Assembly (NCBI RefSeq): GCF_027887165.1
Contig: NC_077231.1
Span: 190,464,334 to 190,528,333, forward strand
Source: Monodelphis domestica
Lineage: Eukaryota; Chordata; Mammalia; Didelphimorphia; Didelphidae
Length of the DNA: 64,000 bases
Direction: 5' to 3'
In this document: piece by piece, positions 35,566 through 47,472 of the stretch
Layout of the letters: the number at the start of each line of letters is the position of its first letter
Numbering within the stretch: position 1 is the stretch's first letter
Notes under the pieces: generated by a model
What the model was told of the DNA's origin: nothing
Seen by the model: the letters and a program-made list of their open reading frames with translations, nothing else
Database searches by the model: none
Made by a program: the position numbers and the translations under genes

Positions 35566-35943
35566 GGGGAATGGCTAAATAAGTTGTGGCTTTTGGTTGT
35601 TATGGAATGCTAGTCAGCCATAAGAAATGACAAGCAGGTTAACTAAAAAAATACTAAACCCACAGGAAAACCTACATGAAATTACAAAGAGTGAAACAAG
35701 CAGAACCCAAGAGAGCATTACTTAAAGCAAAAGGAATATTATTTGAAGAATGACTTGTATATGCCTACTTCTAGAGAAAGAATTGATAAATGGAAATAAG
35801 TAAGACATAGTTTTATATATATACATATAACTTTTTGTCAAATGATGCCTTCTTTAATAATGCAGGGAGGGCAGAGAGTTCACTGGTTATTTTAATGTGA
35901 CAATAAAACAAATAAATACATTTAAATAAAGAATTAAAAAACC
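35566..35943 (+). mobile_element. L1 LINE 3' end, 5'-truncated, with 9-bp target-site duplication
   Basis: Sense marsupial L1 terminus: 'ggggaatggctaaataagtt', 'ttatggaatgctagtcagcc', 'ataagaaatgacaagcaggt', 'gaaacaagcagaacccaaga', ending in an A-rich tail. It is flanked by perfect ctcataatt at 35557-35565 and 35944-35952. Confidence 0.85.
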
Positions 35944-36039
35944 CTCATAATTAATAGTTGATCCCTTTCTACCTTTCCAACCTTATACTTAACTCCCCTT
36001 CTTATACTCTAAACCCATTTATCCTGCTTTACTAATTAC

Positions 36040-37890
36040 TCATTAGTTCCTAAATACCTCGTCATTCTTTATTATGGCCACCAAACTAATCTTCACTTTC
36101 CTCAAAATCAATTTGCTTCTAAGATATAATATAGATTTCTTAGTTTGAAATTTAAGGAACTACATAATATTATACATAAGTACATAATTGTACTTTCCAG
36201 GATAATATTTTAGAATGGTGAGAATCTAACATCTGTCTCCTAGGCAACATATAAACTTTATGCTAATTTCACCAAGCTCTATTCTATAGTGAAAATTTCA
36301 GAATGGCAATAGCATAATATAAATTTTTATGTACCTTTAATTCCAAGTTATTCAGTAGGATTCTTTCCCACCAGTATGTACTAACTTAGTTCCTTTAGGA
36401 ACATGTCTACTGCATTGTCTTTTTTTAAGCACTACTCATATTTTAAATATATGTATTTGTGTTATCTTTTATTAAAAATTCAGTGTTACATGTTACTTTC
36501 AATACAAATTTACTTTGAATGTATTTAGTAAGGTAAAACTATTCTTTCTGATTTTCTTTGCCACTTCTTTATGTATCTGGTACTGAGATGGTTGAGTCTA
36601 AATGTGATTATCCCACTATTGTCACTGATGATAATATGTAAGTAGAAAATGCCAAAAGAGTTGTTCCATTTCACATGTATTTGTTATGTTTCTTCTATTT
36701 CTTTCTACAATGCTCATGGAATAATCATTTTACATTGAAATTTCTTACTTTTAGCTCTCCCTTCCTCATATCCCTCTTGCTTTTTCCCCCTCTTTTATAT
36801 AATGAACCTAGATTTTGTATTATTTTAACATTTGTTAATGGAACAAGACATCTGATTCTCCATTTGTTATTCTGTCATTATAGACTGTCAATTCTATATT
36901 TTCTTTAGCAGGGGCATAATTTCATGTGATGAGGATATTTTGACAAGAATTATAGGACAAGAAGGAACTTCAAAAGGTCATGTTGGAAGGGAACACTGCT
37001 TTCCCTTATGCATAATAATGTAAATAAGATTCTTATAATTTTCATTTTTCAGTTTATTCAAGTTTAGGTTTTTATCTCATTGAATTTGTAAGGTAAGTAG
37101 GAACCAGATAAAACTGATTTGATTTTATATATGAGGAAATGGGAATGAGAGCTAGTTAAATGGTTCATTTTATGTCACTAAACTGATAATACTGTTGGGG
37201 ATTAGAGGTTCAGTATTCTGAGTTTCGAAACTGAGCTTTGGAGTTTCCATACCATGTGCTCTCCATGACAATGAAGTGATTTTTTCTGGTCAGAAATGTA
37301 CACACAGACACACAGACACAGACACACACATATACATATAATTAGGAGCATATAATTTTTGACTTAGAAGTCCCATTGGCCACCATGAACAAAATTTTGG
37401 GCTCTGCACTGTCTGTTATAGAGTATGAAGAAATTATTTTAAATAGGAAAAAATGACAAGATTCTCCAAACCAAGTCAACATATACTTTGATGCTTGGTG
37501 ACTAGTGTGAAAGTAGGCACAGGGAAAGACAACTAAAACTATATTAGAAAATGTGGTTTGAGCATCAGAAATGAAAGGTACCTAAGGCTTACTGACAACT
37601 CAGAATACTCAGAATCCCACCGATAACTTATGGATAATTTCTTAAAGTTAGTATTTGAGAGGATAGTACAGGATGAAATTACAAAACAAGATATTAACTA
37701 TATCGCAAAAGGCAAGAAGTACTGGTTACTAACTTGAGGCATTTCAGAATCAATTATTACTTTATATTTAGGCTGGTTAGAAGACAGCATATTAGAGCCA
37801 AAGTTATAAGAAGATGCTGATCTTAGCTGCAACTGGCCATTTTAAATGATTCGACCCTGAAATATTGGAAAAAGGATAAAAGTAAAGACA
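36040..37890. other. AT-rich intronic block with a CA/CAGA microsatellite
   Basis: Nothing recognised except the simple repeat of CACACAGA units at 37299-37341. Confidence 0.5.
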
Positions 37891-37906
37891 TTGTTTATAA
37901 ACACTT

Positions 37907-38744
37907 CTTTTTAAAAACTTTAAAATTTTTATTTAGAATATTTTTCCATGATTCATAATTCCCCCAACTCTGCTCTCTCCTCCTATCTCCCAAAGCTGAC
38001 AAGCAGTTCCACTGAGTTATACATGTATCATTGTTCAAAATATATTTCTATGTTATTCATATTTCCTTTAAAATCAACACCCTTATCAGATCCCTATTGC
38101 ACTACATGATTGAACATATATTTTTCTAATGAATTTCTGGTTCCACAGTTCTTTCTCTGGATATGGATAGTGCTCTTTCTCCCAAGTTCCTCTGGATTGT
38201 CCTGGATCATTGTATTGTTGCTAGTAGAAGAGTCCATTATATTTGATTGTGCCATAGTGTATCAGTCTGTGTACAATGTTCTCCTGGTTCTGCTCTTTCA
38301 CTCTGCATCAATTCCTGGAGGTTGTTCCAGTTCACATGGAATTCCTCCAGTTCATTATTACTTTCAGCACAATAATATTCCATTACCAACATATGCCAAT
38401 TTATTCATCCATTCCCCAATAGATGGACATCCCCTTATTTTCCAATTTTTTTGTCACCACAAAGAGCACAGCTATGAATATTCTTGTACAAGTCTTTTTC
38501 CTTATTATCTCTTTGGGGTACAAACACTACAAACCCAGCAGTGCTATGGATGGATCAAAGGCCAGACAGTCTTTTAGCACCCTTTGGAGATAGTTCCAAA
38601 TTGCCCTCCAGAATGGTTAGATTATTTCACAACTCCACCAACAATGCATTAATGTCCCAACTTTGCCATATTCCCTCCAGCATTCATTACATTCCTTTGC
38701 TGTCATGTTGGCCAATCTGCTAGGTATTAGGTGATACCTCAGAG
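37907..38744 (-). mobile_element. L1 LINE 3' end (about 840 bp) with 11-bp target-site duplication
   Basis: Complement marsupial L1 3' region: 'aatatttttccatgattcat', 'tggatcattgtattgttgct', 'ccattccccaatagatggac', 'agttccaaattgccctccag', 'aactccaccaacaatgcatt', ending 'ggtgatacctcagagt'. The flanks are tataaacactt at 37896-37906 and 38745-38755. The 155-codon plus-strand frame at 38110-38577 is antisense to this element and is not a gene. Confidence 0.92.
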
Positions 38745-38759
38745 TATAAACACTTATTA

Positions 38760-39781
38760 AAGAAGTTTCCATTGTCACTATCCATTGTCACTACAATGGA
38801 GGGACTGGTGATTGATTAAATATGTAGAGTGACACATAGATTTTTGGATATGACCAACGTTGGGATTATTTTGCTTGACTATAGGTTTTATTTTTCTTTT
38901 ATTTTGCCATGGTCCAGGGGAAGGTAAAAAGGAGAGAAAATAAATACTGAATAATTTTTTAAAATAATGTATAAAAGTCCATCAACTACTTCAGTCAACA
39001 AATACCTCATTATTTGTTCAGGTAAAATACTTAGAAATAGTTTCAAATTATCTTAGAGAACCTCACCACGAATGAAAAAAAAAGTCTTACTTCATTTACA
39101 AGTCTGCTTAATGAAAACATGAGGTAAGAAAAGACATTTTTTCAAAGAGTTTTCAACAGAAACCAACATTTTGTTTTTCAATCACAACTGATTGGAAGGT
39201 AGAGAAAATATAGTATTCAACATTTTCTATTGTTACCCAAAATTTTAAGTTGGTAGAATAAAATGCAATCTTAAACATTGTCTCAGAAAAAGGGTGTCTT
39301 TTTGTAGAGACACAGAGAGAATGAGAACTCATGTAAGCTCATTTCTCTCCCCTAAAAAACTGTAAGAGGCAAAGACAGATAGGTTCTTTAAGGCTGAGAT
39401 CTTTTAAATATTGTGTTCAGATGGCTTTGTGCTGATAGCATCAAGTCCCAGGCTTGATGGGACCTTCCTTCATATGACATGTATCATTTTTTTTCAGAGA
39501 TTTGCCTAATCATCTGCACAGAAAAAATTAACAATTGAAACAGACCTCAAGCCAAGTAGATCTAAAATGTGTATTGTCCTGATTGATGCATAGAGTTGGA
39601 TGGCTAGATAATTTATGGAACAAGTTCATAAATTTATATATTCTGAAGCATGTTGCAGGTGGACAAAGAGCAGAGCCCAGAATTGAAAAAAATTGAAGAA
39701 GAAAAGATGATCAAATTTGGGAATGCTATATAAAACTGTTCTTTCAAAGATGCTAAGATTCTCATTCACACACACACACAA

Positions 39782-39812
<31 letters not shown>

Positions 39813-40030
39813 TAATGCCAATCATTATCTGATGCTATTTGGCCACAGTCACGAAACAACATGATCTCAAAATATTCAAAATTGTTAGTCACTCAAAGGG
39901 TAAGAATGAATCTTGGTTGTAAGTTAGAAAAAGCATATTATCAATGATGTCTTTTGCATAAGAAATGGAATGAAGAGATGATGGTATTTATTACCAAACA
40001 TCTTGTTTGGTATATTTTAATGATGAAGGG
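38760..40030. other. Unique intronic block with a CA/TA microsatellite
   Basis: No gene or repeat family recognised. 39766-39815 is a (CA)n-(TA)n-(T)n run. Confidence 0.55.
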
Positions 40031-40034
40031 GCTG

Positions 40035-41157
40035 AGTCAGAAACTAACTTCCTACTTATAGTTTTGCCCTACAAGTCTCATAAGCACCTCACATTCAACA
40101 TGGAAATGGAAACTATTATATTTCCTCCCAAATCCAAACCTTTCCCGAACTTCTGGAAGCATCCTTATTTCAGCCAGCAAGTTTTGTGCCTTTAGAGACA
40201 TCTTTGACTTTTCCCTCTCCTTCAACACCCATGACTAATCAGTTGCTACATCTTGTCAATTTTTCCTGTCAACCCACAAGCATTTATTAAGTGATTTCCA
40301 TGTCCCAGATACTGTGCTGAACACTAGGAAAATAAATAAAGGCAAAAATCCCCCTCTTCCTATCAAGGAACATATATCCTAATGAGGGAAAACACCATGT
40401 AAATAACTAGGTAAATACAAGACATTTGCAGAATAGATAAAGAAAGAATGAAAAGGGAAGGCATTAACAAAAAGAGTGAAAAGCATTATCTAATCCTACT
40501 TCCACAATTTCTCTTACAGCTGTCTCTCCTTTTCACTTGAATAGCCTCTACCCTGTTTCATGATCTATTGCTTTGGCTCCTATGCCTCTATTTTTTCCAT
40601 TCCCTTAACTCATGCATTGTGTTCTAAAGACACAGATCTGACTGCTAAAGGATTTTTAATGGCTCCCTAATGTTTCCAGGATAAAATGCAAAAACCCTCA
40701 GGTTGGCATTTAATGGCCTCTAAAATCTGCCTCCAATCTACTTTTTTAGTCCTATTTTCTATGATTTTTCTTCACATCCCCTATTTAAGTCAAACTGGTG
40801 TAGTAGTAGCTATATATAATACACAGCATTCCTTCTCCCAGTCCCATGCCTTTGCAAAGTGGTCCTGTACATCCCTCTTACTTCTGTATAGAATCCTCTT
40901 TGATACTTAAGTGCAATATTCTACAAGAAGTCTTTTCTGAACCTCTCAACAGTTGTTTATTTCTCTCCTTCCTCCACCTCTGGCCCCTGAAAATTTCTAT
41001 TTATTATTTTCTATTTGTTTAATTGGTTCTATTTTATCTCTCTGTAGAATATAAGTTCCTTGAGGACAAGAATTATGTTCTGTTTTATTGTATCCTGAAT
41101 TTCTAAAAAATACCTTGTATATTATAATTAATAAATGCTTGTTGATTTGAATTGAAT
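40035..41157 (+). repeat. L2 LINE 3' region with an inverted L2 piece inside
   Basis: Sense L2 from 'cacattcaacatggaaatgg' and 'ttatatttcctcccaaatcc' through 'ggataaaatgcaaaaaccct' and 'gcctttgcaaagtggtcct' to the end: 'ataagttccttgaggacaag', 'aataaatgcttgttgattt'. It is interrupted at 40273-40490. Confidence 0.87.
40273..40490 (-). repeat. L2 LINE 3' terminus nested inside another L2
   Basis: The segment 'caagcatttattaagtgatt', 'cagatactgtgctgaacact', 'aaggaacatatatcctaatg' is L2 in complement. The host L2 continues on both sides in sense orientation. Confidence 0.78.
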
Positions 41158-41289
41158 CACACAATGTAGACTTTTACTAGTCCAAAATACATTGGGTATT
41201 GCTATTATGATACAAATCCTGGCATAGTTTAATGTATAGTAGCAATAAATAAATGTTTGTTAAATAAATGATACTCGGTGATATTAAGT

Positions 41290-42330
41290 AGCTAACCCTA
41301 GTGAGTGGAGAGAATGGCGAAGGATGTGTGGTGGGCATAAAAGGACTGTAGTATATAAGAGTTTGATATTTAAGCATTATGTGGCCAGAAAAGGAGATAG
41401 GTCAGTCATGTAGTTAGAGACAAAAGAGACAGACCTTCATGTGATAAATTGATATCTATGTAAGGCACAGAAGCTGAGGGGAAGGCTCCCAGTGAATTGA
41501 GTGACCTCATGGAAAATATAAAGGAGGATGAGAATTATATAGAATGAGAAGGCATGGGATGGGTTGCAATCCAAATTTATGGAAGGAATACCCATATTCC
41601 ATGTAATTGTGGATTCATAGACTCATCAAAGCATTTGTCACTTAACTTTTCTTACAGAAAGACAAAACAAGAAACTAGTTGGGGGTCAGGAGAGGGGAAA
41701 GAGTATTTTTTCTTTGGAGAGAGGGCCATAAATATAAGGTCAGAGGATGAGAATGTTTATTTTATTTTCCTTTCCATCATGAATGTGAGAAAAGTAAGGG
41801 GAATATTTTAGTGCCTCCCAGCTGAAAGCACAGCCTATTAAGTTTCATACTAGAGCATGCTGGACAGAGTAAAATCTGTGTAAAGAAGAGTTGGCCAGTT
41901 ATGTGGCAGGAACTTGAGGGTGTGAATACTATGTTCTCCATTCAAAACACCCCCCCCCATCAATCTGTCAATTCCTGAAAAAGTAAGCATTAGAAAGTTA
42001 TGTCTTTGAATTTCAATATTGTGAATTTAGAAGCTCTCAGTTAAAATCTAGTATCCCTGAGAGGGAGGAATTAATTATCAAACATTAACATCTTAGTGAT
42101 GATTAATTTATTAAATAACTAGCTCTTACCTCAGAAGATATATCAGACTCTGAGGTAATAAAATATTGAACAAATAGTAATGATGACACCAATAACATTT
42201 GTGTAGTACTTACAGGACAAAGTGATTTCATTTATACTTATAAATAAAACACAAAGTGATTTCACTTTTAAGCTACTAAAGCTTAAAACTGGACTAAGAC
42301 TTTGGGGACACTATACTCTGTTCCTTACAC
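41290..42330. other. Unique intronic block
   Basis: No element recognised, apart from a C9 run near 41949. Confidence 0.5.
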
Positions 42331-42334
42331 TAAA

Positions 42335-42635
42335 CCTTCCAAGACAGGCAGGCACAGAGGCAGGAAGATATCCCTTTTTTGCAGATTAGAAAATAGGCAC
42401 AGTGGGGTTAGGTGTTTGCCCAAGATCACAGAAATAGAATTTAGGATTTAGATAAATGTCTTTTAACTCCTAATTCAGTGCTTATTTTGTATTAAAGGAA
42501 TCATGGTATTATATAGAATCACAGCATTTAAAGCAAAATGAGAGCTTAGAAATCAATCAGTATAATTGCATTATTTTTCAGAGCGGGAAACTGAGTCCAG
42601 AGATAAGCTAAATTGCTCAAAGTCACACATATGAG
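42335..42635 (-). repeat. MIR and MIR/L3-type fragments
   Basis: 42370-42480: 'gcagattagaaaataggcac' and 'ttgcccaagatcacagaaat'. 42505-42635: 'agaatcacagcatttaaagc', 'cagagcgggaaactgagtcc' and 'gctcaaagtcacaca'. Confidence 0.65.
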
Positions 42636-42639
42636 GTAG

Positions 42640-42870
42640 CTGTTGCACTGAAGAGAGCCCTGGGCTGAGAGTTGGGAAGACTTGAGATCAAATTTTGCCT
42701 CAGACAAATATTAATTGTGTCTCTGGGCAAATTAAAGGATCTGTCTTTTTTTTAATCTGTAAAATAAATAAAACAGTAGCACCAACCTCTCAGGGTTATT
42801 GTGAAACTTAAAAAAAGATAATATTTGCAAGCCTGAAAGCACTATGTAAATGCTAGATATTATTATCATG
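42640..42870 (+). repeat. MIR SINE, near full length
   Basis: The head 'gagccctgggctgagagttg' is followed by 'gtgtctctgggcaaattaaa', 'aatctgtaaaataaataaaa', 'caacctctcagggttattgt' and 'aagcactatgtaaatgctag'. This is the full MIR order including the 3' end. Confidence 0.82.
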
Positions 42871-43189
42871 TAGATTCTAAAGAGCAGAACCAGCATTTAA
42901 AGCTGGATCCTTTTTCTCCATATGAAGTGCCTTTTTTTCCAATGAAACATCTGAGAAGCAAGAAATACTACTTGGATAGGACAGAGTTTGGAAGGGCAGT
43001 GAATAGGACACTATGCATTCTGGGGGTATTATGAAAATATTAGATGCTTTCCATGAAAATCAAAGACAAAAGAAGAAGAAAAGTACATAAAAGTAGGTAA
43101 GGCTAGGTGGTTAAAGATGACCAATATAATCTGCTTTAGAGCAGAATCTCTATCCTATCCATGACTGCCATTTCCTCTTCGGAGCCAGC

Positions 43190-43285
43190 TGTAACAAAGA
43201 TTGTTTGCTTTTTTAAATTTGTATTTCCAGTAACTAACACAGTGATTGGCACATAGTGGATGCTTAATAAATCTTTGTTGGTCAA
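43190..43285 (+). repeat. L2 LINE 3' terminus
   Basis: The segment 'ccagtaactaacacagtgat', 'tggcacatagtggatgctta', 'ataaatctttgttgg' is the canonical L2 end. Confidence 0.82.
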
Positions 43286-43437
43286 GAATGGCACAGTAGG
43301 CCAGTGAGGAGCTAGGTCATTTCTTAAGCTTAGAACAATGGTTCCAAACATCACTTGTTTGCGTCATGTATACCTTTGGCAGTGTTGTGACACCCGTGCC
43401 CGAGCCCTTCTCAAATTAATGTCTTTAAACATATAAA

Positions 43438-43586
43438 ATTTATATATATTATATATGCACATGTATGTATGTATATATATATACCTACAACATACATATA
43501 TATGATTAAAATGGAAACAAATTATATTGAAATAGTTATATATATATATATAAATACATACACACACACCTGTGTGTCTGTGTGTA
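43438..43586. repeat. TA/TATG/TG microsatellite region
   Basis: Interrupted TA, GTAT and CA/TG runs explain the Tyr/Ile-rich reading frame on the minus strand. Confidence 0.9.
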
Positions 43587-44037
43587 TTAACACATCCTAA
43601 GTTAAGAGTCGCTGAATTAGAGCAAGAAATCCATGGAGTCTTGAGTCAAATGGGTATCACCTTTAAGCAGATAACTAGGATCTTTCTAAATACAACAAAT
43701 GCTCAACTAGATGGGGTTTCCTACAGAATGTACCCCAATTCTTACCTGGACCTAGGGATGTCTTTCAAACCAATCTAAAGTCCCAACCCATTTGGATTAT
43801 GTTCATGCTAGGTCATATTTTGCCTCTTAAGTGGTCAAGAAATTTATGGGATGTCATGGACCATTGTGACATATCTAATGGTTACTTTGTGATTCCAAGA
43901 AAGAAAATGTAGGATCTTATACAGAAACCTTAGTTCTGGGAAACTGTGCTACGAATGATTTTAAGGAGCTCAGCACTCAGTTAACTTTCCTCATATTTAT
44001 TTTTAAATTTTGCTTTTGTAGAGATAAAGTCATTTAA

Positions 44038-44267
44038 GTGGGCAGTGGATAGACTTCTGAGCCTAGAGGCAGAAATATTAACCTTCATGGGTTCAAATCT
44101 GGCCTCAGACACTTAATAGCTATGTGATCCTGGGCCACTCAATTAACCTTGCTTGCCTTAGTTTCCTCATCTGTAAAATGAGCTGAAGAAGGAAATGCCA
44201 TACTACCACAGTATCCTTGCCAAGAAAACCCCAAATGGGTTCACGACTGAACAACAATAACAAAAAA
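44038..44267 (+). mobile_element. Mar1-type SINE
   Basis: The 5' end is slightly shortened ('gtgggcagtggatagacttc'), followed by 'ggcctcagacacttaatagc', 'gcttgccttagtttcctcat', 'gagctgaagaaggaaatgcc' and the tail 'gttcacgactgaacaacaat'. The flanks are tcatttaa at 44030-44037 and 44268-44275. Confidence 0.88.
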
Positions 44268-44279
44268 TCATTTAAAAGG

Positions 44280-47090
44280 CAAATATCAACAATGGGGAAA
44301 GCTCTATTTTGCTTCCCAGATGTAAAAACAGGAAAACAGTATGTTGGCATAGGTGGTGTTTCTGAAATGCCTGGAAACTGCAAACTATGAAGGTAATACT
44401 GATTTTAGTTATAGGACAGGGTCTCAGATCAACCAGATGATTTGTGTTTGAACATCAGAGTGTCATAAATACAAATCTGTATGTGGCTATTTCATAAATA
44501 CTGAAAAAGTCCCTCTGTCAACCTGAAGGAAAAAATTGTATTTTTCAGCTCTGGCTTTACTAAAAGAGCTATATTTCATAGACTTGAAGTAAGACTAACA
44601 AAAGGATTTTTTAAATCATAAGAGAACAGAAAAACTTTTATGGTATTCTTCATCCACTGTTTTAAATTTACATTCATTACTTTTATTCTATGAATAATTT
44701 CCATCTTTGTCTTCATTTCCAATGTTGTAATTTCATTGAAATAAATTAATCACTCAGCAAAATTTGCAATGTTTTTATATTTAATCTTGAATAGAAGTAT
44801 TTCTGAGATTGACAAGGTAAAATGGCAAAAATATCCTTTAAATAGTGTTTTAAATTACATCTCTGCATATGTTAAACTCAGTAGATAATTCTAAGCATGG
44901 ATATTTATAGGACTATAATATTAACAAACATTCCATATATTTAATCCTCACAATTCAAACTAAGTTATTTTAGAAAGGGTGATATGTATATATTAAGATT
45001 TAAAATTTCTTCCAATAAAAATCTTATGGTTATATAATTTTCTACAAGGAGAACATGGTTTTTGAACATGTTCATCTCCATTTTTCAAGAGGAGAAAAAA
45101 TAATTGAAGCGACTTTTAAAATGTCTGTGGTAAGAGACATTTCTTTAATGGTTGGTTGGCATAGTAGGAAGTTTGGAATTGTTTTTATTGTGGTTTCAAA
45201 ATTAAATATACTCTTTGGTTTAGGTACAGTCTTCAAAACTGGAACAAGATAGGAGCTCTTATTTGCATAAAGTGATCTGATTGGTCATTGGTATTAGGAC
45301 ACGACCTCTTTGCTCAGTAGGCTTTCATTTTGCATATGTGAGAACTGCACCTGTTGGCCAACTGGCGAAAACAGAAGCTCAAGGTCTGTGAGTCTTGCTG
45401 TTGGACCATTTCTGCTGGCACAGAGTGTTATAAATATTACAAGGACAGGAGCAGTTTGTATTACAGGATAACATAACATAATTCCACTGACCTATTCATT
45501 TCCTATTTATTCTTCTGTTGCATTGCATTTAGATAGGACAGGTTCTGTTTGTTTAGCGTAGTTACCAAAGATTCTAATTTTTAAAAAATAACAGAAACAC
45601 ACTTTATTGAGGATATGCTTAAAAATGGGAGGTGGTGGGAAGTATTTAATCATCTCTTACTTCACTGATCTAAGTTGAAGGGAGGAGGGAATGATGACTC
45701 TAAAATAAAAGCAGTGCATTAGTAATGATTCAGAGCTAAAATACTTGACTGCATCCAAAACAAATCCTATACTTGAGCCAATAGGTATAGAAAATCGCAT
45801 ACTGTGATTAAGAATGAAGATGATGCGAACATTTAGGAGACCCAGAAACGCTATTCACTGTAGCTTGAGTGGCATTTATTTATTGCAGAACATCTGCCTT
45901 CTCTCCCTCTTTGCCTGGACTCCTCTAAATGGGAAGTGGGAAGCCTTTTGTTTGTTTTGGCCCTCTGAGGAGCAGTCCAATGGATCACTCAACTAATCGG
46001 CCTTAGCATTTACCAGCTCACCTTTCAATCTGGTTTTGAATGTTCCTTCTTAAGAACGCGTGTTGACATTCATCATGAGAGGCACCCAGAACATTTTCTG
46101 GTTAGCATTTTCTTACTTTGGAGAGTTAATACAGCTAGTGCCCATCATACAAATGGATCTTAATGCAAAAATATATTTTTGTCAGGTTTGTTTTTTTTTT
46201 TTTGTGGGGAAAGAGGAGCTCTAAAGCTATTTTCCCATACTAACATTTTTATAAATGGTGGTTAAGCTCCCAGACCAGTCTACAAAGCCCTATTTAATCC
46301 ATAATGCAACAGCTCTCTTGGCATGGGAAAAGGGATTCAACACAAGCTTGAAAGGGGGAGGAATAGGAGTTAAGTAGAAAGGCCAAAGGTAGGGGTTAAC
46401 TCCTAGGGATGTTTCTTAATCTAAGGGACACAGCTATTTAGTTTTTTTTTTCCCCACCCCAGAGACTATTTTCCTACTTGGTTTCTCTCCTTCCCTGGGC
46501 ACTGCAAAAACAAAATCACTTCCTAACTTCTTTCTTAGTTGTCTCATAAGTAGTCCTGGGGTTTTTCTGGGGGTTTTACTATTAGCAACACCAAGGAAAT
46601 TAAATTGAGTTTGGTGTACCCCCTACTTGTTTTATACTTAGACCCTGTAGAAAAAGATAAAAGCACTGATAGGTTAACTTTGTGAGTGTTCAGTTATACA
46701 AAAGAGGTATTTTTTTTTTTAAATCTTAAGCTTTATCTCTAATTCTTGAGTAAAAGGTTAAGCTTCCTATTAAAGTAATTTCAAGCAGCAGGGGTAGGGG
46801 AGAGAGATATTTCTCCTTGGCCTTCAAAATCTCAATCACCCTTAGGCAGTGAACTTTTAACTGCTCAAGTTTATATCACCTGAGAATATATTTTTTTAAA
46901 CTTTTAAAGTAGACATTGTTCTAAAAATCCCACTAGCAATAGTCTTATTTCTTAGTTGCCTAAAATGATTATCATTCTTAATTGATGATGCAATTTATCT
47001 TTGGACTTTTGGCCACAAGACTTGCCAAGGCACAATGCACGAGAACTAAAGTGCTTTATTAGTGCATGTATTACATTTTGAATGACTTTT
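44280..47090. other. Long repeat-poor block upstream of the second coding exon
   Basis: About 2.8 kb without a recognisable interspersed repeat, the longest such run in the window. 45261-45353 holds a cluster of motifs: an octamer-like atttgcat at 45261-45268, an inverted CCAAT (attgg), a second ttttgcatat, and an E-box cacctg at 45348-45353. I see no exon. Regulatory function is only inference. Confidence 0.45.
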
Positions 47091-47094
47091 ATGA

Positions 47095-47225
47095 TCACTG
47101 ATCTAGTGGGGACCTCAGAGGCTATCTAGCCCAACCCTCCACCCATTTTACAAATGAAGAAACCGAGTTTCTAAGAGGGCAAGTAGCTTAGCCAAAGTCT
47201 GTTGGCTATTCTTAAATGGAGTATT
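47095..47225 (-). repeat. L3/MIR-type fragment just upstream of the exon
   Basis: The segment 'gtggggacctcagaggctat', 'ctagcccaaccctccaccca', 'aaatgaagaaaccgagtttc' is a complement copy ending about 60 bp before the acceptor of the second coding exon. Confidence 0.72.
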
Positions 47226-47288
47226 TGAGTTGAAGTTTATGATTCCACCCCCTTAATTTTAATATCTGATTCTCTTTTCTTTTCTCAG

Positions 47289-47472
47289 ATTAAAGAGTCT
47301 ATTGAGAAGCACTTTGGAATCCAAGAGAGAAGAGCAGTGCTCTTTGTGCCTCCTTCTTACAGCCAAAATGAACTTCAGCTTTATCAGCACATTCTCACAT
47401 ATCATGGTTATTCCATTATTACCTCAGAAGAAAGCCTTAGAGCTGGCCTTGGGCTTGAGCTGCTGGACCAAG
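47289..47472 (+). CDS. CPED1: CPED1, second coding exon
   Basis: This exon continues CPED1 in phase 0 after residue 83 and encodes 61 residues plus the first base of the next codon. The translation begins IKESIEKHFGIQERRAVLF and includes the motif ELQLYQHILTYHGYSI, then LRAGLGLELLDQ. This matches the spacing and pattern of the mammalian protein's early luminal region (KES, a basic-Ala-(V/I)-L stretch, ELQLxQHILTxHGY, then AGLG). The acceptor is pyrimidine-rich, ending tttctcag at 47288; the donor is AAG|GTGAGA after 47472. The longest annotated-type open frame here is in another frame and is a shadow. No known catalytic residue lies in this exon. I could not find the next coding exon before base 64000. 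Confidence 0.92.

Larger units (their letters stand above)
35080..36030 (+). repeat. L2 LINE interrupted by Mar1 and L1
   Basis: Sense L2: 'cacctcagactcaacatggc', 'cttcacaatatctctagtag', 'actagcctagtaaaggcact'. After the insertions it appears to continue with 'ctacctttccaaccttatac' and 'ttaactccccttcttatact'. Confidence 0.75.
9288..47288 (+). other. CPED1: CPED1 intron between first and second coding exons (about 38 kb)
   Basis: The donor is GTAAGC at 9288 and the acceptor is a pyrimidine-rich stretch ending tttctcag at 47288. Both flanking exons join in phase 0. The intron is AT-rich and mostly repeat-derived, and its main elements are listed separately. I recognise no further exon or RNA gene inside it. 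The block 9650-10435 is unique sequence with nothing recognised. Confidence 0.9.

Noticed and set aside
38110..38577. 155-codon open frame on the plus strand
   Set aside because: It lies wholly inside a minus-strand L1 3' region bounded by target-site duplications; the protein has no known family.
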